This document shows, piece by piece, positions 40,355 to 53,654 of a stretch of DNA of 64,000 bases. The notes under the pieces are model-generated. The model was not told where the DNA came from, made no database searches, and saw only the letters and a list, made by a program, of their open reading frames with translations. The position numbers and the translations under genes are program-made. This DNA comes from Tillus elongatus. Taxonomy: Eukaryota > Arthropoda > Insecta > Coleoptera > Cleridae. Location of the stretch: assembly GCA_964006375.1 (NCBI GenBank), contig OZ023269.1, positions 59,039,468 to 59,103,467 of the forward strand, read 5' to 3'. Numbering within the stretch: the stretch's first letter is position 1; the number at the start of each line of letters is the position of its first letter.

Positions 40355-40985
40355 CCCTTGATAATAAATTTTGAAAAATATATTTGCAGCCAATAAGCAT
40401 TTAAAAATAATATAAAAGACAGCTTTTTCCTTGTTTATTTTGTCCATTATTTAACAAAAGGCATACTAAATTTTGAAAAATAAATTTGCCGCCAATAAAG
40501 GCATTAAAAAATAATGTAAGACAGCTTTTTTGAAAATATTTGGCAATAAAAGAAGAAAATAGATGAAAGTTTATGAAAATCTGGTTTTTCTTTAAATCAA
40601 ATTGTTTTAATGAAAAAATTGAATAAAACATATCATTCAATTTTTTTACGACAATAACAGAACTGCCTGTCATTCTTCATAGTTTCTTTGAGTGTGGACA
40701 TTGTAATTTAGGCTTACAACTATTTATATCTTCTTCAAAAACAACGATTTATCCATAAGTATATTTATTTATATCTAACTCAACATTTTTTTACGCAAAT
40801 AACTTGAAAGGAATGACCACATATTCAATCTCCAATGATTTTTTCTTCATTGCCTATATAACATTTATAAAAAAAGAAGTACTTAACATTCTGCCAATGC
40901 AACTATAAATTTTCAAACAATTGTGCAGCTATGCATTATAAAATGTGAAAAAGTAGATCCCATCAAAGATAACTTTCTTGAAAAT
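40355..40985. repeat. Diverged copies of the 110-bp repeat
   Basis: TTTGCAGCCAATAAGCATT at 40383, a TTTGCCGCCAATAAAGGCATT unit about 101 bp later and a weaker TTGTGCAGCTATGCATT at about 40921. Also shares CTTCTTCAAAAACAACGATT-like text with 35755-35775. Confidence 0.6.
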
Positions 40986-41329
40986 AAATGCTTTATAATA
41001 CGTGGCTTCACTTTAAATCACATTTTTGTAATTAAAATATGGAATAAAATCTTATATCAATTGATTTTTTTTAAAAATAACCTTTTCATTAAAAGGTGAG
41101 TCAGAATTGAGTTTCATACATATTTACATATATAACAATTAATTATCCATAAGTATAATAATAAGTATAATAACTAAACATATTTTTTTACACAAATAAC
41201 TTTATTATGTAAGGCATTTTAAACATATAAAGAGTGCGTATTGCCCCGCGCGCATATTAATTGACATTTTTATTTCAATTTCGCTTATATGTCATGTTTT
41301 GCAGCTAAGTATGAAGCAGAGATAATATT
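40986..41329. other. AT-rich spacer
   Basis: Nothing recognised apart from weak similarity to 35760-35890. Confidence 0.35.
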
Positions 41330-41420
41330 AGAGCCAGTCGGCCAAACAAATACTGAAAAAAGCGGTATTCTCGGTCGAATCGGCGCTCTATTGTAGTGTC
41401 TACTTTACGATGTGTCGGCC
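41330..41420. repeat. Repeat terminus shared with 35944-36087
   Basis: Matches CAAATACTGAAAAAA and the following CTATTGTAGTGTC phrase. Confidence 0.5.
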
Positions 41421-41439
41421 CAACGATACGCCACGAGAT

Positions 41440-41664
41440 CAATCGAGGTTGTGGCATTGAACTTGAGCAAGTTGAATGCCTGCACGTTCCGGCCTTCGGA
41501 TCGGGCGTAAAGTCGTCGGTCCCGTGTTCATGCGATGCTGGGCACGTTAAAGATCCCTCCCCTCCTTACAGAAAGGCAGAGGTTTGGCAAAATTTGCAGG
41601 ATAGGGAGGTGAAACTGCTTCCTGAAGTCGGTGGTTAGCCATAGTCGCGGAAATAGACCGACGA
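41440..41664 (-). repeat. ATCTTTAACGTGCCC repeat family, copy 2
   Basis: On the minus strand it reads CGTCGGTCTATTTCCGCGAC, then CAGTTTCACCTCC, then GGGATCTTTAACGTGCCCAG, and extends with a GGGACCGACGACTTTACGCC-like segment not present in the other two copies. No coding potential of its own. Confidence 0.65.
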
Positions 41665-41768
41665 TAAAAAAAAGGTAACAACTTGTCCAAGTCACAATTT
41701 CTATAGGTTTATCCAAAGTAGGTAGTATAATCGAAACTTGTAAAGATGGCATTGCTAATGTTGCTTCC

Positions 41769-44700
41769 TTTTTTTTATTTCAACAACACACCACGAGAGC
41801 TTACAGCCTAAATACTATCGTACCGTGGGTGTCGACAAGGAGGAAAGAGGCAACTTGTTAATTCTGGACTTGAAGGTTTGGAGGTTCGGAGAAGGAAAAA
41901 CATGCGCCGGCAAGAAATTCCACAACTTGGAAGTCCTCGGGACAAAAGAGCGGGCATAACAAGATGTTCTATGTCTGGTGACCTGGACAGTAAAAGGGTG
42001 CATTCGCTGTGTTCCCCTGGTAGATGTGTTGGGGGCAGCAGGTGGAGGAACTATGGAAGAAAGCTCCTCTGAGCAGTGCCAGTGCATATATCTACCAACA
42101 AGGGCAAGGGATGGCAGCCTTTAGGTGAGGGTAGGGTCACCAATGAGACGTATAGCTCTCTTCTGAATGGAGCCCAGGATAGCGAGTGTAGAAGCGGCAG
42201 CAGCACCCCAGATGTGGGAGCAGTATTCGAGGTTTGGCCTTATTTGCGAAGTATATAAGGTATAGAGATTAGCTGGTGAAAAGTATTTGCGAGCCCGGAA
42301 GAGTAAACCTAATTTCTTAGCAGCCGGTTCTGCAATTGATGTGACATGTTGGTGCCAATTGATATTTCGATCCACAGAAATGCCAACAAGTGAAAACGAC
42401 TCATTACTTTGAATAACTTGGTTGTTCATTGTGATGGGTCTAGGGCTGGTGTATCTTTTATGAGAAAGAAAGCAAGACTGGGATTTGGTGAGGTTGAATT
42501 GCACAAGATTTTTACTTCCCCAGTCTAATATTTTTTGGAGATCTACAGAGACAGAACCCTCCATGAGTCTGCGATCCTCATCTGATTGGGCCAAAGAGAC
42601 AGGCTTAGAATATTGTATATTTGAGTGGAGGGTGCTGTCGTCCGCGTAACTGTGAACTGGGTTGGATGTGCTAGAGAGGAGGCCATTGATGTGGAGAAGA
42701 AACAAAGTAAGGGTTAAAGCTGAACCTTGAGGAACTCCTGCATTAATTGGATATAGTTTAGAGGAATGGCCATCCACGACAATAGAAATGCTCCGGTTGG
42801 AGAGGAAGTTTGCTGTCCAGGTACAGAGTTTTGGTGGTAGGCCATAGGCGGAAAGTTTATTAAGCAGTGCTGCGTGCCAAACCTGGTCGAATGCTTTTGA
42901 TATGTCTAGAGCGACAATCTGGGATTCACCGTGTAGTTCCATAGACTTGTCCCAAGAATGGGTGACAAAGGAAAGGAGGCCAGCAGTTGATCTGCGCTGA
43001 CGGAATCCATGCTGCCTGTCGTGGATTAGACTGTGTTTTTCAAGAAATTTTAGTAATTCGGTGTTTATATACTTTTCTATCACTTTAGAGATGACTGAAA
43101 GGAGAGAGATAGGCCTGTAGTTGCTAGGAAGCGCTTTGGATTCTTTCTTGGGGCCGGGTTGTACTAGAGCAGTTTTCCAGTTACTAGGGAATATACCTCT
43201 ATTGTAAGATGTCTGAAACAGACGAGTCAGGACAGGAGCAAGTTCTGGTGCGCATTTTTTGAGAACAATTGCCGGGATCTCGTCAAGGCCAGAGGCTTTC
43301 CTGGTATTAAGAGAAGAGAGCATCTTTCGTACCTTTTTAGTTTTAAAAATGACATCCGTCACTTTATGCGCGACATTGGGGACTGTCGGTGGTTGAACAT
43401 TTGGAGGTGGGTTGAGAGTAGAATTGCCGGCGAACAACGAGGCAAAAAGTTCAGCCTTGCCCAGGGCGGTAGAAACAATTTCATCCCCTGAGACAAGAGG
43501 TGGGAACGTGCTCTTGCACAAATTATTCCCAATAGATTTAGCAAGAGTCCAGAAGGGTTTGCTGCCCTTAGAGCTTAAGAGGACTTTGTTTTTGATGTGG
43601 TATATTAAACAAGTTTTTTGCCTAAGAAAGAATGCGGACATAGCGGTTTCTTGCGTCGTTAAATGCTTGACGGTTTTCTTGACTGGGATTGTGTAGAAGC
43701 GTTTTGTGAGCTTTGACCTCTTCAAGTCTGGCCTTGTCACAAGATTTAGAGAACCAGGGCTTTTGAGTGGCTAAAGAGGTTTTCTGTGTACGTGGAATAA
43801 ATAATTCCATGCCAGCTTGGATAATTTCGGTGACGTTTTGTGAGATATCACAGGGGTCAGGATGAAAGAAGCGGACAGACGCCCATGGAAATGAGGAAAA
43901 GTAATCTCGCATTTCGTCGCAGTTCGCGGAGTTATAGTGCCAAACGATACGTGGGTGTGATGACTGTTTGACCTCGGGTTGCATTGCACAGGAAGCGGTG
44001 ACCATACCATGGTCTTAGCGACCGAGGGGGGGGGGGACTGATACCTTATAGCATTCAGGATTTGTAGTAAAAAGGAGATCCAAGGGATTTGAGCTGTGTG
44101 TTGGGATGCGAGGAAAGTAAGTAGGTTGCTGAACCATATTGGCTAAAGAGTTGCTGACTGCAAAGGCCTCCGCTGCTCTCCCTTGTGGATCGGTTTTTGA
44201 AGATCCTAGCCATTCCTTATTATGGACATTGAAGTCACCAAGAATAGTGACCTCGGAGGAAGGATATTCAGAAATCAGATGGTCGGTGTTTTCAGAAAGG
44301 TAGTCAAAGAGCTGGACAAAGTTATTGTCAGAAGGTGACCGGTAAATGCAACAGATGAATTTAGTTGCAGCCCTGAGAGAGAGTTTTATCCAAAGTATGT
44401 CTTTTCTTCCAGCTTTTAAATTGGGAAGTCTGGTGCAGGGTAGATTGCTACGGACGTATGCGCAAACGCCTCCGTGCAATCTAAAGGAAGTAAGGAGCTC
44501 ATACCCCGGGAAATGAAGGTGATTAGTGGCTGTTTTGGCACTGATTTGGGTTTCGGTGAGGAAAAGGAGTTGGGGCCTATTAGCCTGGAGGAAATGGTGG
44601 ACGGAGTTCAGGTTAGAATTTAGGCCACATATATTGGAGAAGGATATGTTAAATCTTGATGCTGGCGCCCCCTGTACACCCCTCTCCCGGAGATCCGAAT

Positions 44701-45079
44701 GGAGGGGTATTTTACCTCCGGAATGTTTTGCACAAGGAGGAGCCATGATCATTTTTGCTTATAATGGAAACCGAGAAACCGACTCATACACCAGAACCGG
44801 AAACGTCCGTTGGCACTTCACCGGCCCCTTGATGCATGGGGTGGTACCTCCTCGGGCGTGAAAAACCTTTACTATCACATAAAGGAAAATTCCACTACCA
44901 CCTGCAAAGAGAAGGAGCGAGACTTTAGTAGACCATCAGCCCTGGGCGTTATTCCCATTGCCGAGAGTCACGCCAGGAGTGGCACGTGGGCCAGCCTCTA
45001 GGAGTCCAGTATCTAAGTCACACGTCAATCAATCAAGAGCACGACCAGCGCACGACCAGGCTAAGGGACCACACCCCCC
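41769..45079 (-). mobile_element. Jockey/CR1-like non-LTR element, nearly full length
   Basis: Minus strand: 5' region from about 45079, endonuclease-RT coding region 44752-41815, 3' end at an A-rich AAATAAAAAAAAGG near 41769. The ORFs are broken by one frameshift and one stop only. No ORF1 was found, so the element may be 5' truncated or of a single-ORF type. Confidence 0.8.
41815..44752 (-). pseudogene. Endonuclease-reverse transcriptase of the Jockey/CR1-like element
   Basis: APE endonuclease lies in 44752-44015 (FSNICGLNSNLNSV, LLFLTETQI, GGVCAYVRSNL, CCIYRSPSDNN, VTILGDFNVHNKEWLGS, LDLLFTTNPE). A run of G near 44026-44035 shifts the frame into 44005-43622, which continues through PWFSKSCDKARLE. 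Frame 43740-42121 holds the RT: FPPLVSGDEIV, NTRKASGLDEIPAIVLKKCA, LPSNYRPISLLSVISKVIEK, HGFRQRRSTAGLLS, IVALDISKAFDQVWHAALL, GVPQGSALTLTLF, HSYADDSTLHSNI, VGISVDRNINWHQHV and RPNLEYCSHIWGAA. A premature TAA after IGDPTLT precedes the C-terminus at 42087-41815 (RSFVPRTSKLWNFLPAHVF). RT copies element RNA at a nick made by the endonuclease. Two small defects suggest a fairly young dead copy. Confidence 0.88.
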
Positions 45080-45401
45080 TTAATATATCTGTCTATCCTT
45101 AACTCTCTCCAGTGCATTTATTTCCCAAACTTCAACTAAGTTATTAACACTTTCTACACTCAATCATTTTTTTATCTTTTCTATTTGCGAAAATATAGGT
45201 ACTACCAATTCTGAGGAAATTTTGAAACATTGGTTGACACATAAATGTCATTAATATATATCCAGTGAGTCTGCATAGAATGGAATAAATTCCGTACAAT
45301 CCTTAGGGGGCAAAAAAATCGGTGTATATAAGGTTTAAATGTTCACATCCAAAATTTTTTGTGACGTCATCTGTTTCGCAGATATGGCGTTGTCATTTTT
45401 T
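45080..45401. other. Spacer
   Basis: AT-rich, no gene or repeat recognised. Confidence 0.35.
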
Positions 45402-46046
45402 TTTAAATGGCAACCCCTACTTTTGTGGGTTCAATTGGAAAGAGCAGCTTTTTTTTAATACAGATCACTGAAATTCACGATATGTTACATACGGATATTT
45501 TTGAGAAAAAATTGTATCTCTTACTTCAAGACATGCACTTGTATTACGCTCCTGCCGAGGGTCCTAACTACCTACTGTACGTTTTTTTACGGAATTTCAA
45601 TTATTGCTAATTTGGCTTGTCCCCACTTTGTTACTTAGAATTTATTGAATGGCCAGCTAGATCTTCGGACCTAACTCCTCTAGATTTTTTTTGTCCGGTT
45701 ATTACATAAAATCTAAAGTTTATTTGGATTAACCAATAAATCTCGCAAAACTGCAAATATGATTGGTTACCATGCGAATAATCCCGCTACTAACGATAAA
45801 ACAAGCTATTCAGGAATTTGAAAATCGTCTTGCTTATTGATAAGAAGTTAATAGCCAACAATTTAAACACTTAATTTAATATTTTCTTACGCCTTGATAT
45901 CGTTTTTTACATTAATTAAAGTATTCAAAACTCAATTTTTTTCAAAAATATCCTTATCCAACATATCGTGAAATTTGATGATCTGTACTCAGAAAAGCCG
46001 CTCTTTTCAATAGAACTCTCAAAAGTAGGGGTTATCAAAATGTGCA
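45402..46046 (+). mobile_element. Decayed mariner-like element with long inverted repeats
   Basis: Inverted arms of roughly 110-125 bp: left 45402-45512 (GGCAACCCCTACTTTTG, GATCACTGAAATTCACGATA), right 45921-46046 (its diverged complement, CAAAAGTAGGGGTT). Between them 45648-45880 encodes a broken C-terminal transposase piece, EWPARSSDLTPLDFF ... QEFENRLAY. The same motif ends the intact transposase at 49121-50215, so it is a distant relative. Confidence 0.7.
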
Positions 46047-46069
46047 CATTCAAATTAATTTTGTCTCCC

Positions 46070-46074
<5 letters not shown>

Positions 46075-46162
<88 letters not shown>
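46075..46162. repeat. (TA)n array, left half of a split array
   Basis: About 88 bp abutting the left LTR of element L3. Confidence 0.95.
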
Positions 46163-48133
<1,971 letters not shown>

Positions 48134-48134
48134 T

Positions 48135-48156
48135 TGACGCCACAAACGTGAGGGCT
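48135..48156 (+). other. Primer-binding site of L3 (tRNA-Lys-like)
   Basis: Reads TGACGCCACAAACGTGAGGG starting one base after CAATAA. It resembles the tRNA-Lys-type site TGGCGCCCAACGTGGGGC with mismatches and small insertions. Confidence 0.5.
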
Positions 48157-48205
48157 TCGAAAATTCTTACAAATTTCGATAATAACGTAAATAACAAAAA
48201 TAAAA

Positions 48206-51200
48206 ATGCCTAGAGGGAGAAAAGTAACTACTTCAAAAGACAGACAGGACAGGGGTGACGACAGAGAACAAGAACCACAAGAAAGTATAGAAATGGATCA
48301 GGAGAGAAGAGATGAGCAAGAGATTAGTGAGAATGTAGAAGAACAGGCCGAAGAAATGGTAAACGTAAGAGAAGTAACAGTGGTAGAAGAACAGACACTT
48401 GACGGAGGCAAGGTAGAAGAAACAATTACGCCCAAACAAAAATATGACATTGACTACGATAGAATGTTAACATTACTGCAAAGTATGAATGTAAGTATAA
48501 ACCAGAAAATGGACAAACAAGAAAGGAATATAAATAGCCTAAAACAAGACATAAATGAAAGTAAAAGGGAAATGAATGAAAGTATAAGTGGTATAAAACG
48601 AGATATAAATGAGAAAGTAGAAAAAATTGGAGAAAATATGGGTAGTTTAAAGAATGACATGAATGAGAAAATGGAAAACCAGGAGAGAATGATGCATGAA
48701 AATACAGGGTCGCTGATAAGTCTGGAAACGGTCGATTATCCGGGAAAATATACAAGGTGTCGAAAAAAGTTTTATACAAAAGTTTTTGGGTTCTTCAATG
48801 TCTACTAGGCGGTGATAATTTCATTTATACAGGGTTGGTCATACAGGCGTGGCACACCAATATTAATTTTTTTTTAATGGAACACCCTATATATTATTCG
48901 ATATTTCAATCCTTCTCTTAATTTTGAGCAACATTTATCAGAAGCATGATGTACATAAACTAAATCCTTTCCGGGTAAAAAAATAAATAAAAATAAACGC
49001 TATTGTTTTTAAAATCTATTGGATGAAGAACAAAAATAAATGAAAAGTAGAATATCTCTTGAAAACAATCTGTGAGTGTGAAAAGAACCGGTTGCGATGT
49101 TTTTAACATTGTTTGAAATCCTATTTTATAAGATGTTTAAAGTGTTCTCCATTGACCTCCTGACAATAATGAATTCGCTTAACAAAACATTGCACTGCAT
49201 TTACAAGAGCGTTTTGAGGAATGTTATTAATTTCATGCACAATCCTTGCTTGCAACTCTTCAATATTCTGCGGTCTATTTTGGTAAATTAAATTTTTTAC
49301 ATGACCCCACAAAAAAAAGTCAAGCGGCGTCATGTCGGGAGACCTAGCTGGCCATTCAATAGTTCCCCTGCGCCCTATCCATCTGCCAGGAAAGGTTTGA
49401 TTCAGATATTCCCGTACCTCAATTCCAAAATGAGGGGGTGCCCCATCCTGCTGAAACCATATTTCTTCCGCTGGTAGATTTGGGTCGTTATTGTTCGGAA
49501 ATAATCGACTAACGTCTGGAACAATTGATTCTTGCAAAAGTGTCAAATATCGAGCAGAGTTCAAATTACCGTGTATAAAATAAGGTCCTATGATATGTCC
49601 ACCAATAATAGCACACCAAACATTTACTTTTTGCGGTCTTTGGGTGTGAATTTGTTCCATCCAATGTGGGTTTTCGTCTGACCAGTACCTACAGTTGTGT
49701 CGGTTGACTTGTCCATTCAAACAAAATGTAGATTCGTCGGAAAACAAAATGTGGTTGGCAAAGTTAAAATTTTGGCGTAACTTCTCCATAATAAGTTCAC
49801 AGAACTCGATTCTGCGATCAAAATCGTCTTCACTCAGTTCTTGCAATAAATGAATTTTATATGGACGGAACTTTTCCCGCTTCGTAATCTTTTGAATTGA
49901 ATATCGACTCATATTGTGATTTAAAGCCAATTGCTGTGCCGAAGTTTTCGGATTTTCCACCACATCCAATATTACATTCAAAGAATTTTCTTCATTTGTA
50001 ACGGTTACTGGCCTTCCAGTTCTAGGTTTATCCTTGATACCGCCAGTTTCGTGAAAACGATGCAAAGTTTTCGAAACTGTGGATTTGGAGATCGATTCCC
50101 GCTCAGGATGCAACTCATTGAACATAATCACCACTTGAGCAAAACTTCCTGTTCTATCACCGTACCCTATCATCATTAAAATTTCGATACGTTCGGTTTC
50201 ACTTAAACTTGCCATTTTGCACAAAAACTGTTGACACTAAATTACTAATGTTTCAAAACTGTTGACACTGAATGAATGTTTGACATTCGTTGTCCTGGAA
50301 ACATTTTAAAACAAAAGAATAATACTGCGTTTCTTATGGGCATCTTATCTTATCTTGGGATTCCAAACAATGTTAAAAACATCGCAACCGGTTCTTTTCA
50401 CACTCACAGATTGTTTTCAAGAGATATTCTACTTTTCATTTATTTTTGTTCTTCATCCAATAGATTTTAAAAACAGTAGCGTTTATTTTTATTTATTTTT
50501 TTACCCGGAAACGATTGAGTTTAGGTACATTATGCTTCTCATAAATGTTGCTCAAAATTAAGAGAAGGATTGAAATATCGAATAATATATAGGATGTTCT
50601 ATTAAAAAAAAATTAATGTTGGTGTGCCACGCCTGTATGACCAACCCTGTATAAATAAAATTATCACCGCCTAGTAGACATTGAAGAACCCAAAAACTTT
50701 TGTATAAAACTTTTTTCGACACCTTGTATATTTTCCCGGATAATCGACCGTTTCCAGACTTATCAGCGACCCTGTATATATAGTCTGAAAGGAGAGATTA
50801 AGAAGGAAATGAATGAGGGAATCAAGAAGATGGATGAACGACTAAAAGAAATGGATGAGAAAATAACAGGAAAAATTGAGAAAGATATGCAAGACTTGAA
50901 AATAGACATAAAAAGAAAGGTGGATGACAAGATAACTGGGAATATGAAGGAAACAGGAAAGATGGTGCTAGAGAGAATGAAAGTGACAGAGGATGAGATA
51001 AGTAGTATAATACAGGTGGAAATTGAAAGATATCAGAGTACGATTGGCATGAATATGATAATGGAACAAAAGATTGAAAATTATCAAAGTGAAATAAATG
51101 GAAAGTTGACTGAGACGAAAGAGAACGTTGAAAGAGTAGAACAAGTAACAAGAGTCAGTGTGGATGGGATGAAAAGATTGAAAGATGAGACAGAGATGAG

Positions 51201-52305
51201 ATTAAATTTAGAGACTGTGAGAATAATAGAAGGAGTAGAAGAAAATATGAAACAGAAATTAGAAAGATTCGAACGTCAGATAAGGCAAGGTATGGGGAAT
51301 GAAAGAGTTGTTTACCCAGTCACAAACAAGACAGGACTTAAATTTGATGGACACATAAATAAATTACACCCAAAAGTATTCGTCACGAGTCTGCTGAACA
51401 AGCTGAAAAATATTTACGATCTCCAAGATATAAAAGAAATTATAAAGCAAAGCTTGAAAGGAGATGCGCTGGTATGGTTCACCAGCAAAGAAGAAGGGAT
51501 AGAGAACGCAGAAGACTTTGAAAGAAAATTTATGAGCCATTATTGGGGAGATACGCAGCAAGGTTTGGTAAGAGAAAAATTATACTTTGGAAGATACAAT
51601 CCGAACGATTCAAAGGAAATGTCGAGCTATGCTTTGCATATATATGACATGGCGCAACATTTAACTCCGAGAATGAGAGAGGAAGAACTAATAGTGTACA
51701 TAGCAAGACATTTTAGCAAGGAAATATCAGGGACGATAGGAATATATAACATAAGAACGCTTGACCAAATGATTGATTACCTACAAAGGATACAGCGAAC
51801 CACCCGGAATGAAAATAAAGAAAAAAATGAAAATAGGAGGCGTAACTATGAGGAAAATCGACCAAATTACAGACAAGATACAAATGGGGGGAACAGGTAT
51901 AATGGACGACAATATGGACCGTACAATGACTCACAAAATGAACAAGGGGGAAGATATACGGGGAACAGAGAAAACTATAGACAAAATAACAATAATAATA
52001 ATAGATACAACAATCAAGGGAACAATTATAACAAATATAATGGATACAGGGAAAATAACAGAGGTGACAATGAGTATCGTAAAGAAAACTATCCAGAGGC
52101 GAATAATAGAAATAACTACCCATATAACAGGGGTGGAAATTTCAATAATAATAATTCTAATCGTGAACGAATGGGGAATAATGAACAATATAATCCCAGA
52201 CGCAGGGAGGAGCGTGACAATGGACAGCAAATGAGGCAAAACACGATCAGAGAGGAAAATTTCGAACTCAAAGGGAGAGAAGGAGCCACACCAAAAATGA
52301 GATAA
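48206..52305 (+). CDS. gag: Gag-like coiled-coil protein of L3, interrupted by a mariner
   Basis: Two frames, 48206-48704 and 50777-52305, belong together. Removing the mariner and one TA copy restores a continuous frame (HEN then IYSLKGEIKKEM), about 675 residues in all. The N-terminal 350 residues are highly charged with repeated coiled-coil heptads (MNEKMENQERMM, DERLKEMDEKITGKIEKDM). A capsid-like domain follows (in the second part, residues 176-332: LKFDGHINKLHPKVFVTSLL, LKGDALVWFTS, FERKFMSHYWGD, EELIVYIARHFSKEISG), the pattern of Ty3-type Gag. The last 165 residues are Asn/Arg/Gly/Tyr-rich low complexity with RGG-like and poly-Asn tracts instead of a zinc knuckle, probably the RNA-binding part. 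No pol follows. As it stands the gene is disrupted. Confidence 0.85.
48705..49115. repeat. Left terminal inverted repeat of the mariner
   Basis: 411 bp. It holds a second, inner TACAGGGTTGG end-like sequence at 48828, 125 bp inside the outer end. Confidence 0.85.
49121..50215 (-). CDS. Mariner transposase, DD41D (rosa-like), intact
   Basis: 364 residues from the ATG at 50215 (MASLSETERIEILMMIGYG); the frame is open about three residues further upstream but without ATG. The N-terminal half has two helix-turn-helix regions (SISKSTVSKTLHRFHETGGI, SAQQLALNHNMSRYSIQKI) joined by the GRPV motif (KPRTGRPVTV). The catalytic triad is FSDEST, WFQQDGAPPH and SPDMTPLDFFLWG. Counting from the second Asp to the Asp of PLDFF gives 41 intervening residues, matching the DD41D group rather than DD34D mariners. 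It catalyses cut-and-paste movement at TA sites. No stop, frameshift or missing catalytic residue, so it could be active. Confidence 0.9.
   Translation of the reverse strand: MASLSETERIEILMMIGYGDRTGSFAQVVIMFNELHPERESISKSTVSKTLHRFHETGGIKDKPRTGRPVTVTNEENSLNVILDVVENPKTSAQQLALNHNMSRYSIQKITKREKFRPYKIHLLQELSEDDFDRRIEFCELIMEKLRQNFNFANHILFSDESTFCLNGQVNRHNCRYWSDENPHWMEQIHTQRPQKVNVWCAIIGGHIIGPYFIHGNLNSARYLTLLQESIVPDVSRLFPNNNDPNLPAEEIWFQQDGAPPHFGIEVREYLNQTFPGRWIGRRGTIEWPARSPDMTPLDFFLWGHVKNLIYQNRPQNIEELQARIVHEINNIPQNALVNAVQCFVKRIHYCQEVNGEHFKHLIK
50364..50774. repeat. Right terminal inverted repeat of the mariner
   Basis: Complement of 48705-49115; the inner end-like sequence AACCCTGTA is at 50643-50651. 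Confidence 0.85.
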
Positions 52306-53559
52306 CAAAATGACACGTGTAATACAATATATACGAGTAGCAAAGTTAACGAGGCAAGGGCAAGAAGTCCAAGCAGGACTGTCGAGCATGCCATCGTCCA
52401 TTCAAATTTTTAGACAAGCACAAGCCCTATGACGACAATGACATACACGACGCAACCAACAATACATGTATATATGAACATCCAAGGGAAATATTCAAAA
52501 ACGATAAAGAGGCTGAAGAAAATGAGGAATCAATAGGGTTAATTTTTATAAAGGGAAAAATAAATAATAAATAAAATAAGTTCGTGGAGATATTAAAATG
52601 AAACAACTTATATGAATTTAAACTGAACCGAAGATATTTAGGAAAATAATGATCAAAATTCAAAATTAAAACAGCCATATAGATTACTAAATGACAATGG
52701 CATTGATATGAGCTAATCGACCCAAAAACAAAAGCTGATAGGTGTATATTTAACATAAACGACTTTAAAAAAAATAATAATATATAAACAAACTCAAAAT
52801 ATACAAAAAGACTAGGAAAGAAAGAGAAAATTAAAAGAATGAGGCCGGAGGCAAACAGATGGGAAATTTCAAAGGGGCAGTGCCAATATTACAAAAAGAC
52901 TTGGAGCGAAAGGATTTTGAATTAAATTGAATGATTTTGTAAGAAAGAAGCAATTTAATTTTGAAAATCAAGAGGCCAGAAGGCAAAAGAAAGAAATAAG
53001 ATCAAAAGAAATGGGCTGTAAGCAAGATAGAAAAGTAACGTATTGGAAAAACTCGAGGCATATAAGAAAAGTGAAGTATGAAAATGACAACAATAATGAC
53101 AATGAACGCAGAGGACGGTAAAGCAAGCAAAAAGAGAAAATATATGAAAATGGTTAAGAAAATGAAAATTTACAGAATTCTAAAGATATGTGTTAATATG
53201 GAAAGAGAAGAGTTAGTAAGTTGGTGTAGCTACTAGTAAATAGAAGAAAATAGGCCTAATGAGAGGTTCTGATGAAAATGAATAATGAATATTTATATAT
53301 GTATATGAAAATGAAATGAAGTATATTAGGGGAATGGATGATTGATTAAAGAAGATGGAAACCATATAAGAATTATATTAATAAATACCAGAAGAATAAG
53401 ATAATTGAAAAGCTGCTAATCCGAGAAAGTAAAGTTGAATAAAATAAAACGTCATTGTAGTTTAATGAAAATAAATTTATGAACAAGCCAAGAGAAACCA
53501 GATATAAAGAAAATAGAAGACCGTAAATAAAAGAGAAGAAAGTCGTAGATATACAGAAG

Positions 53560-53561
<2 letters not shown>
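52306..53561 (+). other. L3 interior downstream of gag, no pol
   Basis: Purine/A-rich plus strand with many stops in all frames. I searched by eye for protease D[ST]G, RT YxDD, RNase H and integrase motifs and saw none. Confidence 0.5.

Positions 53562-53652
<91 letters not shown>
53562..53652. repeat. (TA)n array within L3
   Basis: About 91 bp. Confidence 0.95.

Positions 53653-53654
<2 letters not shown>

Larger units (their letters stand above)
48705..50774 (-). mobile_element. DD41D mariner with 411-bp terminal inverted repeats
   Basis: 2070 bp, flanked by TA (48703-48704 and 50775-50776). The ends read CAGGGTCGCTGATAAG and its complement. The inverted repeats run 48705-49115 and 50364-50774 with only about ten mismatches by eye. 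The transposase gene lies between them, almost touching the left repeat. Confidence 0.92.

Noticed and set aside
51773..52401. Alternative-frame and antisense ORFs over the L3 gag tail
   Set aside because: Low-complexity Asn/Arg codons give open shadows in other frames; the gag frame has capsid-like motifs upstream.
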